A DNA stretch of 64,000 bases. Source: Actinomycetota bacterium (GTDB lineage: Bacteria > Actinomycetota > Actinomycetes > Streptosporangiales > Streptosporangiaceae). The first letter of the stretch is position 1; every line of letters begins with the position of its first letter. The stretch is from assembly GCA_019240215.1 (NCBI GenBank), contig JAFAYQ010000006.1, positions 42,054-106,053 on the forward strand, given 5' to 3'. This document shows, in pieces, positions 14,910 to 24,986 of the stretch. The notes below the pieces were generated by a model. It ran no database searches and was not told where the DNA came from. It worked only from the letters and a program-made list of their open reading frames with translations. The translations under genes were made by a program, and so were the position numbers.

Positions 14910-15071
14910 CAAGCTCCTCCTGAGGAGATCCGGTGGGTCCGCCGCCCACTGTCGCCGGGCGCCGGGCCGGTTGTCTGCGGCCTCAGGTCCGGACCGGTTC
15001 ATCCGTAAGTCGCAATCGCAGCCGGCCCACGGCTGATGCGCACGGCCCGGCCGGGCGTTAGCTTCAAGAGC

Positions 15072-16304
15072 ATGAAGGCCATCCGGCGGCTGGCGAGCGG
15101 CGACCCGGGCCCGATCACCGATGCCGGGCTGGCGATCGCCGCGGCCGGGCTGACCGCCATCGCCGCCTGGGGCCCGGCCAGCCGGCCGGGCCTGATCGGC
15201 ACCCCAATCGCCGGGCCCTGGTGGCTGCGGGGGCTGCTGCCCCTGCTGCTGGGCGCGCCGCTGCTGCTGCGCCGCCGCGCGCCGCTGCTGATGTGGGCCG
15301 CGATCTGGGCCGCCCTGTCCTTGCTGTACCTGGTGACCAGCTACCGGCCGGAGAGCCTGAACTTCGGCCCGCAGCCGGAAACGCCGGTGCCGATCACGCT
15401 CGTGCTGTTCACCGCCGCGTATTCGCTGGGCGCGCAGGCCGGTGTCCGGCGGGCGGCGGCGGGCCTGCTGGTCGCGGTCCCGCTGGTGGTCGAGCTGGCC
15501 GGTCACGGCGGCCTGGGGCTGGCGTTCTCCAACGGCGACGACTCGGCCGGCCTCGCCCTGTCGGTGTTCCAGCTGGCGGCGTTCGTGCTGGCCGGCGTGC
15601 TGGTCCGGGCGCGCCGGCAGGGCGCCCGGCTGGCCGCCGGGAACGCGGCCCTGGAGCGCCGGGCCGAGCAGGCCACGGCGGCCGAGCGGGCCCGGATCGC
15701 CCGCGAGCTGCACGACATCATCGCCCACCACCTGACCGTGGTCGTGCTGCACGCCGCCGGGGCGCGGGCGGCGGGCGGGGCCGACCCCGCGAGCCTGGCG
15801 GAGATCGAGCACAGCGGGCGGCAGGCCCTGGCCGAGACCCGCCGCCTGTTCGGCGTGCTCCGCGACCCGGACGAGGAGACCGGCCGCGCCCCGCAGCCGG
15901 GCATCAGCGAGCTGCCGGCGCTGGCCGGCCGCCTCCGCGCGGCGGGACTGGAGGTGAGCCTGTCCATCGACGGTGACCAGGCGGCGCTGCCCCCGGCCGT
16001 GGACGTGTCCGCCTACCGCATCGTCCAGGAGGCGCTGACCAACGTGCTCAAGCACGCGGGCCCGGTCCGGGCCGAGGTGACGGTCGGGTGCGCCGGCCGC
16101 GCGGTGACGATCGAGGTCACCGACGACGGCCCCGGTGACGGGGACGGCCCCCGGACCGTGGGGCCGCCGGCCCTGGCCGGGGGCCACGGACTGGTGGGCA
16201 TGCGCGAGCGGGTCGCGGTGTTCGGTGGTGACCTGCGGGCCGGGCCGCGTCCGGGCGGCGGGTTCGCCGTCTGCGCCCGGCTGCCGACCGGGGAGCCGTC
16301 ATGA
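15072..16304 (+). CDS. NarL-type sensor histidine kinase
   Basis: Residues about 10-190 contain several membrane segments. The HisKA_3 dimerisation box RIARELHDIIAHHLTVVV follows, with phosphoacceptor His at about residue 214, then an ATPase domain with QEALTNVLKHA and GHGLVGMRERV. I choose ATG 15072 because TAGCTT ends exactly seven bases before it, the leaderless pattern seen at other genes here; the frame is open to an ATG at 15036. The stop overlaps the regulator start (ATGA). The ABC exporter gene pair is divergent, so envelope-stress or antibiotic sensing is a reasonable inference. Confidence 0.87.
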   Translation: MKAIRRLASGDPGPITDAGLAIAAAGLTAIAAWGPASRPGLIGTPIAGPWWLRGLLPLLLGAPLLLRRRAPLLMWAAIWAALSLLYLVTSYRPESLNFGPQPETPVPITLVLFTAAYSLGAQAGVRRAAAGLLVAVPLVVELAGHGGLGLAFSNGDDSAGLALSVFQLAAFVLAGVLVRARRQGARLAAGNAALERRAEQATAAERARIARELHDIIAHHLTVVVLHAAGARAAGGADPASLAEIEHSGRQALAETRRLFGVLRDPDEETGRAPQPGISELPALAGRLRAAGLEVSLSIDGDQAALPPAVDVSAYRIVQEALTNVLKHAGPVRAEVTVGCAGRAVTIEVTDDGPGDGDGPRTVGPPALAGGHGLVGMRERVAVFGGDLRAGPRPGGGFAVCARLPTGEPS

Positions 16305-16975
16305 TCAGCATCCTGATCGCCGACGACCAGGACCTGATCCGCAAGGGCCTGCGCATGCTGCTCGAAGCCGAGCCAGACCTCCAGGTCGCGGGCGAGGCCG
16401 GTGACGGCGGGCAGGCCCTCGCCCAGGTCCGCCGCCTGGACCCGGACGTCATCTTGATGGACGTCCGCATGCCCGGAGTAGACGGGATCCAGGCCACCGC
16501 CCAGCTCGCCCAGGCCGGCAGCCGGGCCAAGATCCTCATGCTGACCACGTTCAACCTCGACGAGTACGTGTACCACGCCATGAAGGCCGGAGCCAGCGGC
16601 TTCCTGCTCAAGGACGCCACCCGTGGGCAGCTGACCGGCGCCATCCGCGCGGTCTGGGCCGGTGAGACACTGCTCGCCCCGGCCATCACCCGCCGCCTGA
16701 TCGAAGACTTCTGCCGCGGGCCGGCCCCCGGCGCACCGGCCGAGAGCGCCGCCGGGCGGCTGAGCGAGCGGGAACGCGACGTGGTGCGGCTCATCGCGGC
16801 CGGGTTGTCGAACGCCGAGATCGCCGCCCGGCTCTACCTCAGCGAGGCGACCATCAAGAGCCACATCACCCGCACCCTGGCCCGGCTCGGCCTGCGCGAT
16901 CGCGTGCAGATCGCCGTCTGGGCCTACGAGCACGGCATCGTCCGGCCGGGCCAAAGCCCTCCACCCGCCAGTTAG
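16301..16975 (+). CDS. NarL/FixJ-family response regulator
   Basis: The 224-residue protein has a receiver domain with the phosphoacceptor Asp in VILMDVRMPGVDG (about residue 53) and the conserved Lys in FLLKDAT. The C-terminal LuxR-type helix-turn-helix reads LSERERDVVRLIAAGLSNAE and then EATIKSHITRTLARLGLRDR. It is co-translated with the kinase and is its cognate regulator. Its 3' end overlaps the convergent TetR gene by four bases. Confidence 0.92.
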   Translation: MISILIADDQDLIRKGLRMLLEAEPDLQVAGEAGDGGQALAQVRRLDPDVILMDVRMPGVDGIQATAQLAQAGSRAKILMLTTFNLDEYVYHAMKAGASGFLLKDATRGQLTGAIRAVWAGETLLAPAITRRLIEDFCRGPAPGAPAESAAGRLSERERDVVRLIAAGLSNAEIAARLYLSEATIKSHITRTLARLGLRDRVQIAVWAYEHGIVRPGQSPPPAS

Positions 16976-17589
16976 TGATCGTTAACGGCGAGGGCGCCAG
17001 GGGTGGTGAGGGCGGCGGCGGCCATGCGCTCCAGCAGCGACGCCATCGCGGCGGTGTCGAGCAGGGCGCTGTGGGGGGTGGAGTTGATCAGGCCGAACAC
17101 CGCGTGGGCGGCGGCCCGGGCGGTGGCTTCGTCGGACTCGGGCAGCACCTGCAGCAGCACGTCGACCCAGGTCTCGACGTAGCGGCGCTGGAGCTGGCGG
17201 ACGCGGTGGCGGTCGGCGGCCGTGAGGTTGGCGAGGTCGCGCTCCTGCACGGTGATCAGGGCCGGCTCGGTCAGCGCGAACTCCACGTGCCAGCCGATCA
17301 GGGCGCGGAGGGCGGCGGCCGGGCCGTCGGTGGCGGCCAGCCGGCGGCGGCCCTCGGCCAGCAGGCGCTCGCTGATGCCGACCAGCATCTCGCTCAGCAT
17401 CGCGTCCTTGCTGGGAAAGTACCGGTAGAGGGCGGGACCGGAGACGCCGACGGCCGCCCCCAGCTCGTCGATCGAGACCCCGTGGAAGCCACGGTCGGCG
17501 AACAGCCCGGCCGCGGTGGCGAGGATCTGCGCGCGCCGGTCGGGACGGGCGGCGGCCCGGCGGCCGGACGGTTCGGAGACGGCGGTCAT
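16972..17589 (-). CDS. TetR-family repressor of the acyl-CoA carboxylase operon (AccR-like)
   Basis: The 205-residue protein has an N-terminal TetR helix-turn-helix (RRAQILATAAGLFADRGFHG, then GVSGPALYRYFPSKDAML) and a C-terminal TetR_C domain. It is divergent from the carboxylase/dehydrogenase operon, and a perfect 16-bp palindrome lies between them. I recall that the S. avermitilis repressor AccR, encoded beside the equivalent operon, binds GTTAA-N6-TTAAC; the palindrome here fits that pattern exactly. TAGTAT ends six bases before the ATG, so the mRNA may be leaderless. The assignment rests on synteny, operator and family, not on alignment. Confidence 0.85.
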   Translation of the reverse strand: MTAVSEPSGRRAAARPDRRAQILATAAGLFADRGFHGVSIDELGAAVGVSGPALYRYFPSKDAMLSEMLVGISERLLAEGRRRLAATDGPAAALRALIGWHVEFALTEPALITVQERDLANLTAADRHRVRQLQRRYVETWVDVLLQVLPESDEATARAAAHAVFGLINSTPHSALLDTAAMASLLERMAAAALTTPGALAVNDH

Positions 17590-17610
17590 GCCCTCATACT
17601 AGACAGGTGT

Positions 17611-17626
17611 GTTAACGATCGTTAAC
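17611..17626. promoter_or_regulatory. TetR operator GTTAACGATCGTTAAC
   Basis: A perfect 16-bp palindrome lies midway between the divergent TetR and carboxyltransferase genes. It starts 10 bases downstream of the TAGTAT box of the TetR gene and lies 18 bases before the ribosome-binding site of the operon, a good position to repress both. Confidence 0.85.
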
Positions 17627-17658
17627 CTGTGGGAGGAACTTTTAGGAGGGCGGGCGGC

Positions 17659-19257
<1,599 letters not shown>

Positions 19258-19276
19258 ATTCAAGGGTGATCTGGTC

Positions 19277-21319
19277 ATGGCTTTTGGGTCTGTGCTCGTC
19301 GCCAACCGGGGCGAGATCGCGGTCCGGGTGCTGCGCTCGGCCCGGGCGGCGGGCCTGCAAACCGTCGCGGTCTACTCCGACGCCGACCGCGGCGCCCCGC
19401 ACGTGCGGGCGGCCGACACCGCCGTCCGCATCGGGCCGGCCGCGGCCGCCGAGTCCTACCTGTCGATCCCGGCCCTGATCGACGCCGCCCGGCGGACCGG
19501 GGCCGAAGCGGTCCACCCGGGCTACGGCTTCCTGTCCGAACGGGCCGCGTTCGCCCGCGCCTGCGACCAGGCCGGGCTGGTCTTCATCGGGCCGTCGGCC
19601 GAGGTCATCGACCTGATGGGCCGCAAGGACCGGGCCCGGCGGATCGCGGTGGAAGCCGACGTCCCGGTGGTGCCCGCGATCGAAGAGGACGACGCCGGCG
19701 ACGACGAGGAGCTGGCCGGCCGGGCAGCCGCCGAGGTCGGCTTCCCGCTGCTGGTCAAGGCGGCGGCCGGCGGGGGCGGCAAGGGCATGCGGATCGTGCG
19801 CGAGGCGGCCGCGCTGCCGGAGGCGCTGGCCGCGGCCCGGCGCGAGGCCCGGTCGGCCTTCGGCGACGACACCCTGCTGGTCGAGCGCTACGTCGAGCGC
19901 GGCCGTCACGTCGAGGTGCAGGTGCTGGCCGACCAGCACGGCCACACGGTGCACCTCGCCGAGCGGGACTGCTCGGTCCAGCGCCGCCACCAGAAGGTGC
20001 TGGAGGAGGCGCCCGCCCCGACCATCTCGGCCGCGGTGCGCGAACGGCTGACCTCGGCCGCGGTCCGGCTGGCGCAGGCGGTCGGCTACGTCAACGCGGG
20101 CACCGTCGAGTTCCTGGTGGCCGGCGAGGACGTGTACTTCCTGGAGATGAACACCCGGCTGCAGGTCGAGCACCCGGTCACCGAGCTGATCACCGGCCAC
20201 GACCTGGTGGCCCTGCAGTTCGCGGTGGCCCAGGGCGAGCCGCTCCCGTTCGGCCAGGACGACCTGGTCACGACCGGCCACGCGATCGAGGCCCGGGTCT
20301 ACGCCGAGGACCCGGCCCAGGGGTTCCTGCCCCAGGCGGGCACGGCCACGGTGGTGCGCTGGCCGGCGCGGGCGCGGGTGGACGCCGCCCTGGAGCCGGG
20401 CAGCGAGGTCGGGACCTGGTACGACCCGATGCTGGCGAAGATCATCGTGCACGGGCCGACCCGGGCGGCGGCGCGGGCCGGGCTGGTGGCGGCGCTCGGC
20501 GACACCGCCATTCTCGGGCTGACCACCAACGTCGGGTTCCTGCGGCGGCTGGCCGATTCGGCCGAGTACCGGGACGCCGAGATCGACACCGCCTGGCTGG
20601 ACCGGAACCCGGGCTCGTTCCCCGCTGACGGGGATGAAGTGGCCCGAGTGGCGGCCGCGTGGCTAGTGGCGGCTGGACCTGGTGGGGTCGCTGGGCCGGC
20701 TGATACTGCTGGGGCTGGCGGGGCTGCTGGTGTGGCTGGTACTGACGGGGCTGGGCGGGCAGACGTGCGGGATCCGTTTGGCCGCGGGGACGGCTGGCGG
20801 CTGTCCGGGCCGGCCGCGCCGGTGCTGGCCGACCTGCGGGACGGTGACGGCGACCATCCACTGCGGGTCGATGTCGCGGCGGGCGTGGTATCCGAGGGCG
20901 AGAGGTCCTGGCGGGTGCGCCCGGCCTATGAGGACGCGGACGGGCGGTTCCGGCTCGAAATCGAGGGAGCCCTTTACATATTCGAGGGCGAGATCAGCGC
21001 CCGGGCAGTCAGCATCAGCTATCAGGGCCAGGCCTATGTCTACGTCCGGCCGGGCGGGCCGGGGGCCCGGGGCGACGCCGCGGCCGCATCCGATGGGCTG
21101 GTCACCGCGCCGATGCCCGGCACCGTGCTCTCGGTGCGGGTGAGCCCGGGCCAGGACGTCGCCGCCGGGGAGATCCTCGGCGTGCTGGAGGCGATGAAGA
21201 TGGAGCTGTCGCTCACCGCTCCCTACGACGGGACGGTGGCCGAGATCGGCGCCAAGGCCGGCGACCGGGTGGCGCTGGGACAGCAGATTTTTGTGGTGGC
21301 AAGCGCGGAACAGGAGTAA
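19277..21319 (+). CDS. Acyl-CoA carboxylase alpha subunit (biotin carboxylase plus biotin carrier)
   Basis: The 680-residue subunit starts MAFGSVLVANRGEIAVRVLR. It has the biotin carboxylase ATP-grasp domain (KAAAGGGGKGMR, then FLEMNTRLQVEHPVTE) to about residue 450. A low-complexity Gly/Ala linker lies around 470-505, and a C-terminal biotinyl domain carries the biotin lysine in VLEAMKMELS. It carboxylates its own biotin with ATP and bicarbonate for the beta subunit encoded just upstream. Nineteen bases separate the two genes, with AAGGGTG as a modest ribosome-binding site. The linker region uses repetitive GGT/GCT-type codons unlike the rest. Confidence 0.9.
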   Translation: MAFGSVLVANRGEIAVRVLRSARAAGLQTVAVYSDADRGAPHVRAADTAVRIGPAAAAESYLSIPALIDAARRTGAEAVHPGYGFLSERAAFARACDQAGLVFIGPSAEVIDLMGRKDRARRIAVEADVPVVPAIEEDDAGDDEELAGRAAAEVGFPLLVKAAAGGGGKGMRIVREAAALPEALAAARREARSAFGDDTLLVERYVERGRHVEVQVLADQHGHTVHLAERDCSVQRRHQKVLEEAPAPTISAAVRERLTSAAVRLAQAVGYVNAGTVEFLVAGEDVYFLEMNTRLQVEHPVTELITGHDLVALQFAVAQGEPLPFGQDDLVTTGHAIEARVYAEDPAQGFLPQAGTATVVRWPARARVDAALEPGSEVGTWYDPMLAKIIVHGPTRAAARAGLVAALGDTAILGLTTNVGFLRRLADSAEYRDAEIDTAWLDRNPGSFPADGDEVARVAAAWLVAAGPGGVAGPADTAGAGGAAGVAGTDGAGRADVRDPFGRGDGWRLSGPAAPVLADLRDGDGDHPLRVDVAAGVVSEGERSWRVRPAYEDADGRFRLEIEGALYIFEGEISARAVSISYQGQAYVYVRPGGPGARGDAAAASDGLVTAPMPGTVLSVRVSPGQDVAAGEILGVLEAMKMELSLTAPYDGTVAEIGAKAGDRVALGQQIFVVASAEQE

Positions 21320-21321
21320 CC

Positions 21322-22479
21322 ATGGACCACCGTCTCGACCCCGAGCACGAGGAACTGCGCAAGACCGTGGAGCAGTTCGCCCGCGAGACCGTTGCGCCGG
21401 TCATCGGCGACTTCTACGAACGGGACGCGTTCCCCTACGACATCGTGGCCAGCATGGGACGGATGGGCCTGTTCGGGCTGCCGTTCCCGGAGCAGTACGG
21501 CGGCATGGGCGGCGACTACCTGGCGCTGGCCCTGGCCCTGGAGGAGCTGGCCCGGGTCGACTCCTCGGTCGCGATCACGCTGGAGGCGGGCGTCGGGCTG
21601 GGCATGATGCCGCTGTTCCGGTTCGGCCGCGAGGAGCAGAAGCAGGAGTGGCTGCCCCGGCTGTGCGCGGGCGAGATCCTCGGCGCGTTCGGGCTGACCG
21701 AGCCGGGCAGCGGCTCGGACGCGGCGGCGCTGCGGACCACCGCCCGGCTGGACGGCGACCAGTGGGTCATCAACGGCACCAAGGCGTTCATCACCAACTC
21801 CGGCACCGACATCACCGGCCTGGTCACGGTGACCGCGGTGACCGGTGAGCGGGCCGATGGCCGTAAGGAGATCTCGGCCATCATCGTGCCCGCCGGCACC
21901 CCCGGGTTCACCGTGTCGAAGAAGTACTCCAAGGTCGGCTGGAACGCCTCCGACACCCGCGAGCTGTCGTTCACCGACTGCCGGGTGCCCGCCGCCAACC
22001 TGCTGGGCGAGCGCGGCCGCGGCTTCGCCCAGTTCATGCAGACGCTGGACGAGGGCCGGATCGCGATCGCGGCGCTGGCGACCGGGCTGGCCCAGGGCTG
22101 CGTGGACGAGTGCCTGCGGTACGTGCGCGAGCGGGTCGCGTTCGGGCACCCGATCGGCGAGTTCCAGGCCATCCAGTTCAAGATCGCCGACATGGAGACC
22201 CGCACCCACACCGCCCGGCTGGCCTACTATCACGCGGCCGCCAAGCTGATGGCGGGCGAGCCGGTCAAGAAGGACGCGGCCATCGCCAAGCTGGTCTCCT
22301 CCAACGCGGCCATGGACAACGCCCGCGACGCGACCCAGATCTTCGGCGGCTACGGGTTCATGAACGAGTTCCCGGTCGGCCGGTTCTACCGGGACGCCAA
22401 GATCCTGGAGATCGGCGAGGGCACCAGCGAGGTCCAGCGGATGCTGATCGCCCGCGAACTCGGGGTCGGGGTGGCCTGA
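21322..22479 (+). CDS. Acyl-CoA dehydrogenase (isovaleryl/short-branched-chain type)
   Basis: The 385-residue flavoprotein has the acyl-CoA dehydrogenase fold: FGLTEPGSGSDAAALRTTA (FAD/substrate site), ITNSGTD, the Arg/Gln-rich dimer region with ATQIFGGYGFMNEFPV, and the catalytic Glu in EIGEGTSEVQR. True isovaleryl-CoA dehydrogenases lack Glu at that position, so this is a general short/branched-chain enzyme resembling AcdH of streptomycetes. It would oxidise acyl-CoA to enoyl-CoA upstream of the carboxylase step. Its ATG comes two bases after the alpha-subunit stop. The HMG-CoA lyase gene normally found in such operons is absent. Confidence 0.9.
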   Translation: MDHRLDPEHEELRKTVEQFARETVAPVIGDFYERDAFPYDIVASMGRMGLFGLPFPEQYGGMGGDYLALALALEELARVDSSVAITLEAGVGLGMMPLFRFGREEQKQEWLPRLCAGEILGAFGLTEPGSGSDAAALRTTARLDGDQWVINGTKAFITNSGTDITGLVTVTAVTGERADGRKEISAIIVPAGTPGFTVSKKYSKVGWNASDTRELSFTDCRVPAANLLGERGRGFAQFMQTLDEGRIAIAALATGLAQGCVDECLRYVRERVAFGHPIGEFQAIQFKIADMETRTHTARLAYYHAAAKLMAGEPVKKDAAIAKLVSSNAAMDNARDATQIFGGYGFMNEFPVGRFYRDAKILEIGEGTSEVQRMLIARELGVGVA

Positions 22480-22518
22480 CGCGCCGGGGCGGCCGGGCGG
22501 AGGGCTAGCGTGGTCCAG

Positions 22519-23343
22519 GTGACCACGACACCGTTCCGTTTTGCCGCCCAGGCCGCTCCCGCCGACGGCCCGCGGTGGCTGGCGCTGGCCCGGCGGGCCG
22601 AGGAGCTGGGCTACTCATCGCTGCTGATGCCGGACGGGCTGCGGCTGCCATCGTCGCTGATCTCGCTGGCGGTGGCGGCCGGGGCGACGACCACGCTGCG
22701 GGTCGGGACCTGGGTGCTGGCCGCCCCGCTGCGGGTGCCGCGGCTGGCCGCCTGGGACGCGCATACGCTGTCGCTGCTCAGCGGCGGCCGTTTCGAGCTC
22801 GGCATCGGCACCGGGCTGCCGATCTGGAACCAGCAGGCCGCCGAGATCTATGGGCAGCCCGAGCTGACCGCCGGGCAGCGGCTGGCCCGGGTCGAGCAGA
22901 CCGTCGACGAGCTGCGCAACCTGGACGAGGGTGGGCACACGCCGGTGCTGATCGCGGCGGCCGGGCCCCGGGCCCGGGCGCTGGCGGCGGCCAAGGCCGA
23001 CATCGTCACCGTGGCGGCCGGCCCGCTGGCCCGCCGCGACCAGGTCGCCGAGCTGACGGCCGAGGTGCGGGCGGCGGCCGGTGAACGGGGCGCGGCGCTG
23101 GAGTTCGCGGCCCCGATCATGGTGGTCGGGGACCAGGCGCCCCCGTGGGTGGAGCAGTTCACCGGCCAGGACATGGCCACCCTGATCGAGCGTGACTCGC
23201 TGATGATCCTGCGCGGCCGCCCGGACCAGATGGCCGAGGAGCTGGAGCGCCGCCGGGAGACGATGGGCGTCTCCTACTTCAGCATCAACGCCGCCTTCAT
23301 CGAGGACTTCGCCCCGGTGGTGGCGCGCCTGGCCGGCCGCTGA
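22519..23343 (+). CDS. LLM-class (luciferase-like) oxidoreductase
   Basis: The 274-residue product has the luciferase-like TIM-barrel signature: FAAQAAPADGPRWLALARRA at the start, LLMPDGL, then TTLRVGTWVLAAPLRVPRLA and LSGGRFELGIGTGLP. Such enzymes use FMN or F420 to oxidise diverse substrates, and the substrate is unknown. TAGCGT ends seven bases before the GTG at 22519, so I use that start; a GTG at 22510 lies inside that box. It has its own promoter 40 bases after the acyl-CoA dehydrogenase gene and need not belong to that operon. Confidence 0.8.
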   Translation: MTTTPFRFAAQAAPADGPRWLALARRAEELGYSSLLMPDGLRLPSSLISLAVAAGATTTLRVGTWVLAAPLRVPRLAAWDAHTLSLLSGGRFELGIGTGLPIWNQQAAEIYGQPELTAGQRLARVEQTVDELRNLDEGGHTPVLIAAAGPRARALAAAKADIVTVAAGPLARRDQVAELTAEVRAAAGERGAALEFAAPIMVVGDQAPPWVEQFTGQDMATLIERDSLMILRGRPDQMAEELERRRETMGVSYFSINAAFIEDFAPVVARLAGR

Positions 23344-23360
23344 CCCGCGGCGCCGGCCGA

Positions 23361-23543
23361 TCAGGTCCGGGGCCGGGCCAGGACGGCGATGACGGCGGCG
23401 GCCACGGCGGCCGCGATGAAGATCACGCCCCGGCTGTCCTTGTGCTCAGTGATGAAGATGATGCCGACGACCAGGGCGATGACGGCGACGAGCCCGGCGA
23501 TGGCCATTGACACCCGGCCCGGCCGGTAGGGCGCGTAGGGCAT
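23361..23543 (-). CDS. Small two-helix membrane protein
   Basis: Sixty residues contain two hydrophobic helices (about 12-32 and 40-56) joined by a short charged turn, EHKDSRG. The ATG at 23543 is five bases after AAGGGGG, a strong ribosome-binding site. I do not recognise a function. It converges on the LLM oxidoreductase gene with 17 bases between the stops. Confidence 0.7.
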   Translation of the reverse strand: MPYAPYRPGRVSMAIAGLVAVIALVVGIIFITEHKDSRGVIFIAAAVAAAVIAVLARPRT

Positions 23544-23875
23544 GAATTCCCCCTTCGATCGCGTGGTTCCACGGGCACCGGTCTACGCCCCGGCCGGTAA
23601 CAACCAGGTGACAACGGCTGGCACCCGGCTGTCACCTGGGCCGTGATCCCAGGCGCTGAACGTGATCGGGACCGGCGGCGGATCAAAGGCCAGGCCGTCC
23701 TGGAACGCGCAGACCCCGCCCGCGTGGTCCCCCAAAAAGGGCGGCCCGGCTGCGATAGCCGGGCCGCCGCGATGGATTGGCTGGCCGCTGGGTGGATCGG
23801 TTGGCCGCGGGTAACTCAGCGGGCGCCGGGGTGGTCAGCCGGCCGCCGGATATGGCCGGTCGGCCGCCGGGTGGG
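23544..23875. other. Intergenic region with terminator and degenerate GC-rich repeats
   Basis: The stretch holds the terminator of the DUF3618 operon. From about 23765 to 23870 there is a degenerate minisatellite-like run in which GGCCGC-CGGGTGG-type units recur. No gene is convincing. Confidence 0.5.
23734..23768 (-). terminator. Intrinsic terminator of the DUF3618/holin operon
   Basis: A perfect 12-bp stem (23740-23751 with 23757-23768, five-base loop) is followed leftwards by C and five T residues. It lies about 110 bases past the stop at 23876. Confidence 0.8.
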
Positions 23876-24544
23876 TCAGTTGCCGGAGCCGGCCTGGTCG
23901 GTGACGCGACCGCGGGCCTGCTGGGCGTGGTCGGTGACGTCCGCGGTCTGCGACTGGGCTTCGTCGCGGACCGTCGATGCTGCGTCGGCGGCCGTCTCCC
24001 TGACCGACTGGGCGCGCTGCTGGGCCGAGTCCTTCAGCTCCTGCGCGGCCTCTTGACCAGCCTGCTTGGCCTGCTCGACCACCGGGCGGCCCTTCTCGGC
24101 GGCCAGGTCCTTGACCTGCCCCGCCACCTGCTGCTCGGCATCGGTCGCGGGCAGCAGCGACGACAGCAGCCAGCCCGCGCCGAACGCGATCAGGCCGGCC
24201 GCCAGCGGGTTGCCGCGGGTGCGCTGACGAGCCAGGTCCGGTGCGGAGCTGGCCACGTCGGCGGCGGCGGAGGCCTTATCGGCCACCACGTCCCGGGCGG
24301 AGGCCACCGAGTCGCGGGCGGACGAGCCGGTCGAGCTGGCGGTCCCGCCCAGGTTCGAGGTGTAGTCCGTGGTACTGCCCATGATCCTGTCCTTGAAGTT
24401 GGTCACCGCCGAGCGAGTCTGCTGGACACGCCGTTCCACGATCCGCGGTGGGCTGACCTTGTCGGTCAGCGCGTCGACGTCGGCACTCAGGGTCTGCTGG
24501 GTCCGTTCAATGTTGCCGCGGATCTGATCTGGGTCACTGGTCAT
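23876..24544 (-). CDS. DUF3618 domain protein
   Basis: The 222-residue protein begins MTSDPDQIRGNIERTQQTLS, then DVDALTDKVSPPRIVERRV, the DUF3618 signature. Around residue 120-135 is one hydrophobic helix (AAGLIAFGAGWLLSSLLP), followed by a long Ala/Gln-rich helical tail with heptad-like spacing. Function is unknown; the family is linked to envelope or osmotic-stress clusters. The ATG follows GAGGAG closely. Only two bases separate it from the holin-like gene, so it is third in a three-gene operon. Confidence 0.82.
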   Translation of the reverse strand: MTSDPDQIRGNIERTQQTLSADVDALTDKVSPPRIVERRVQQTRSAVTNFKDRIMGSTTDYTSNLGGTASSTGSSARDSVASARDVVADKASAAADVASSAPDLARQRTRGNPLAAGLIAFGAGWLLSSLLPATDAEQQVAGQVKDLAAEKGRPVVEQAKQAGQEAAQELKDSAQQRAQSVRETAADAASTVRDEAQSQTADVTDHAQQARGRVTDQAGSGN

Positions 24545-24546
24545 GG

Positions 24547-24984
24547 TCAGCTCCTCGCCGCTCCCTTGATCGTTTCCGGTATCTCCTTGACCGTCTCCAC
24601 GGTCTGCTCCGGTTTCGGGTTGACCTGCTTGAGCTGCCCCCGGCCGACCACGAACAGCACCGCGCCGATGACCGCCCAGATACCGGTGACAATGAGCGCG
24701 GCCCAGCCTTGGTCCATCACGTTGGCCAGCCCCCACCAGGCGGCGATGGAGGCGAACAGCAGCACCATGTAGCCGGCGAAGCCAGCCGCACCAAGCATCC
24801 CGGCGCCCTTGGCGGTCTTGGTGACCTCCTGCTTGACCTCGGCCTTGGCCAGGTCGAGCTCCTGCCGCATGAGCGTGGACAGGTCCTGCGCCACGTGGCT
24901 GACCAGCTCACCGACGGACGCGTTGCCGACATCCGGGCTGGTCGCACCGGCCACGATATGCGGTTCTGGTCCCGGCTGGGTCAT
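24547..24984 (-). CDS. Putative Actinobacterial Holin-X (phage holin superfamily III) protein
   Basis: The 145-residue protein has an amphipathic start with SVGELVSHVAQDLSTLMRQE and LDLAKAEVKQEV. Two membrane helices follow (about 62-85 and 93-113), then a charged tail. This is the pattern of the holin-superfamily proteins encoded beside DUF3618 genes in many actinobacteria. They are membrane proteins of unknown function, and no phage context exists here. It is the middle gene of the operon. Confidence 0.82.
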   Translation of the reverse strand: MTQPGPEPHIVAGATSPDVGNASVGELVSHVAQDLSTLMRQELDLAKAEVKQEVTKTAKGAGMLGAAGFAGYMVLLFASIAAWWGLANVMDQGWAALIVTGIWAVIGAVLFVVGRGQLKQVNPKPEQTVETVKEIPETIKGAARS

Positions 24985-24986
24985 CG

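Noticed and set aside
14910..16187. Upstream extension of the ABC ATPase frame, antisense to the kinase gene
   Set aside because: The extension is antisense to conserved kinase motifs; AGGAGGAGC before ATG 14909 defines the real start.
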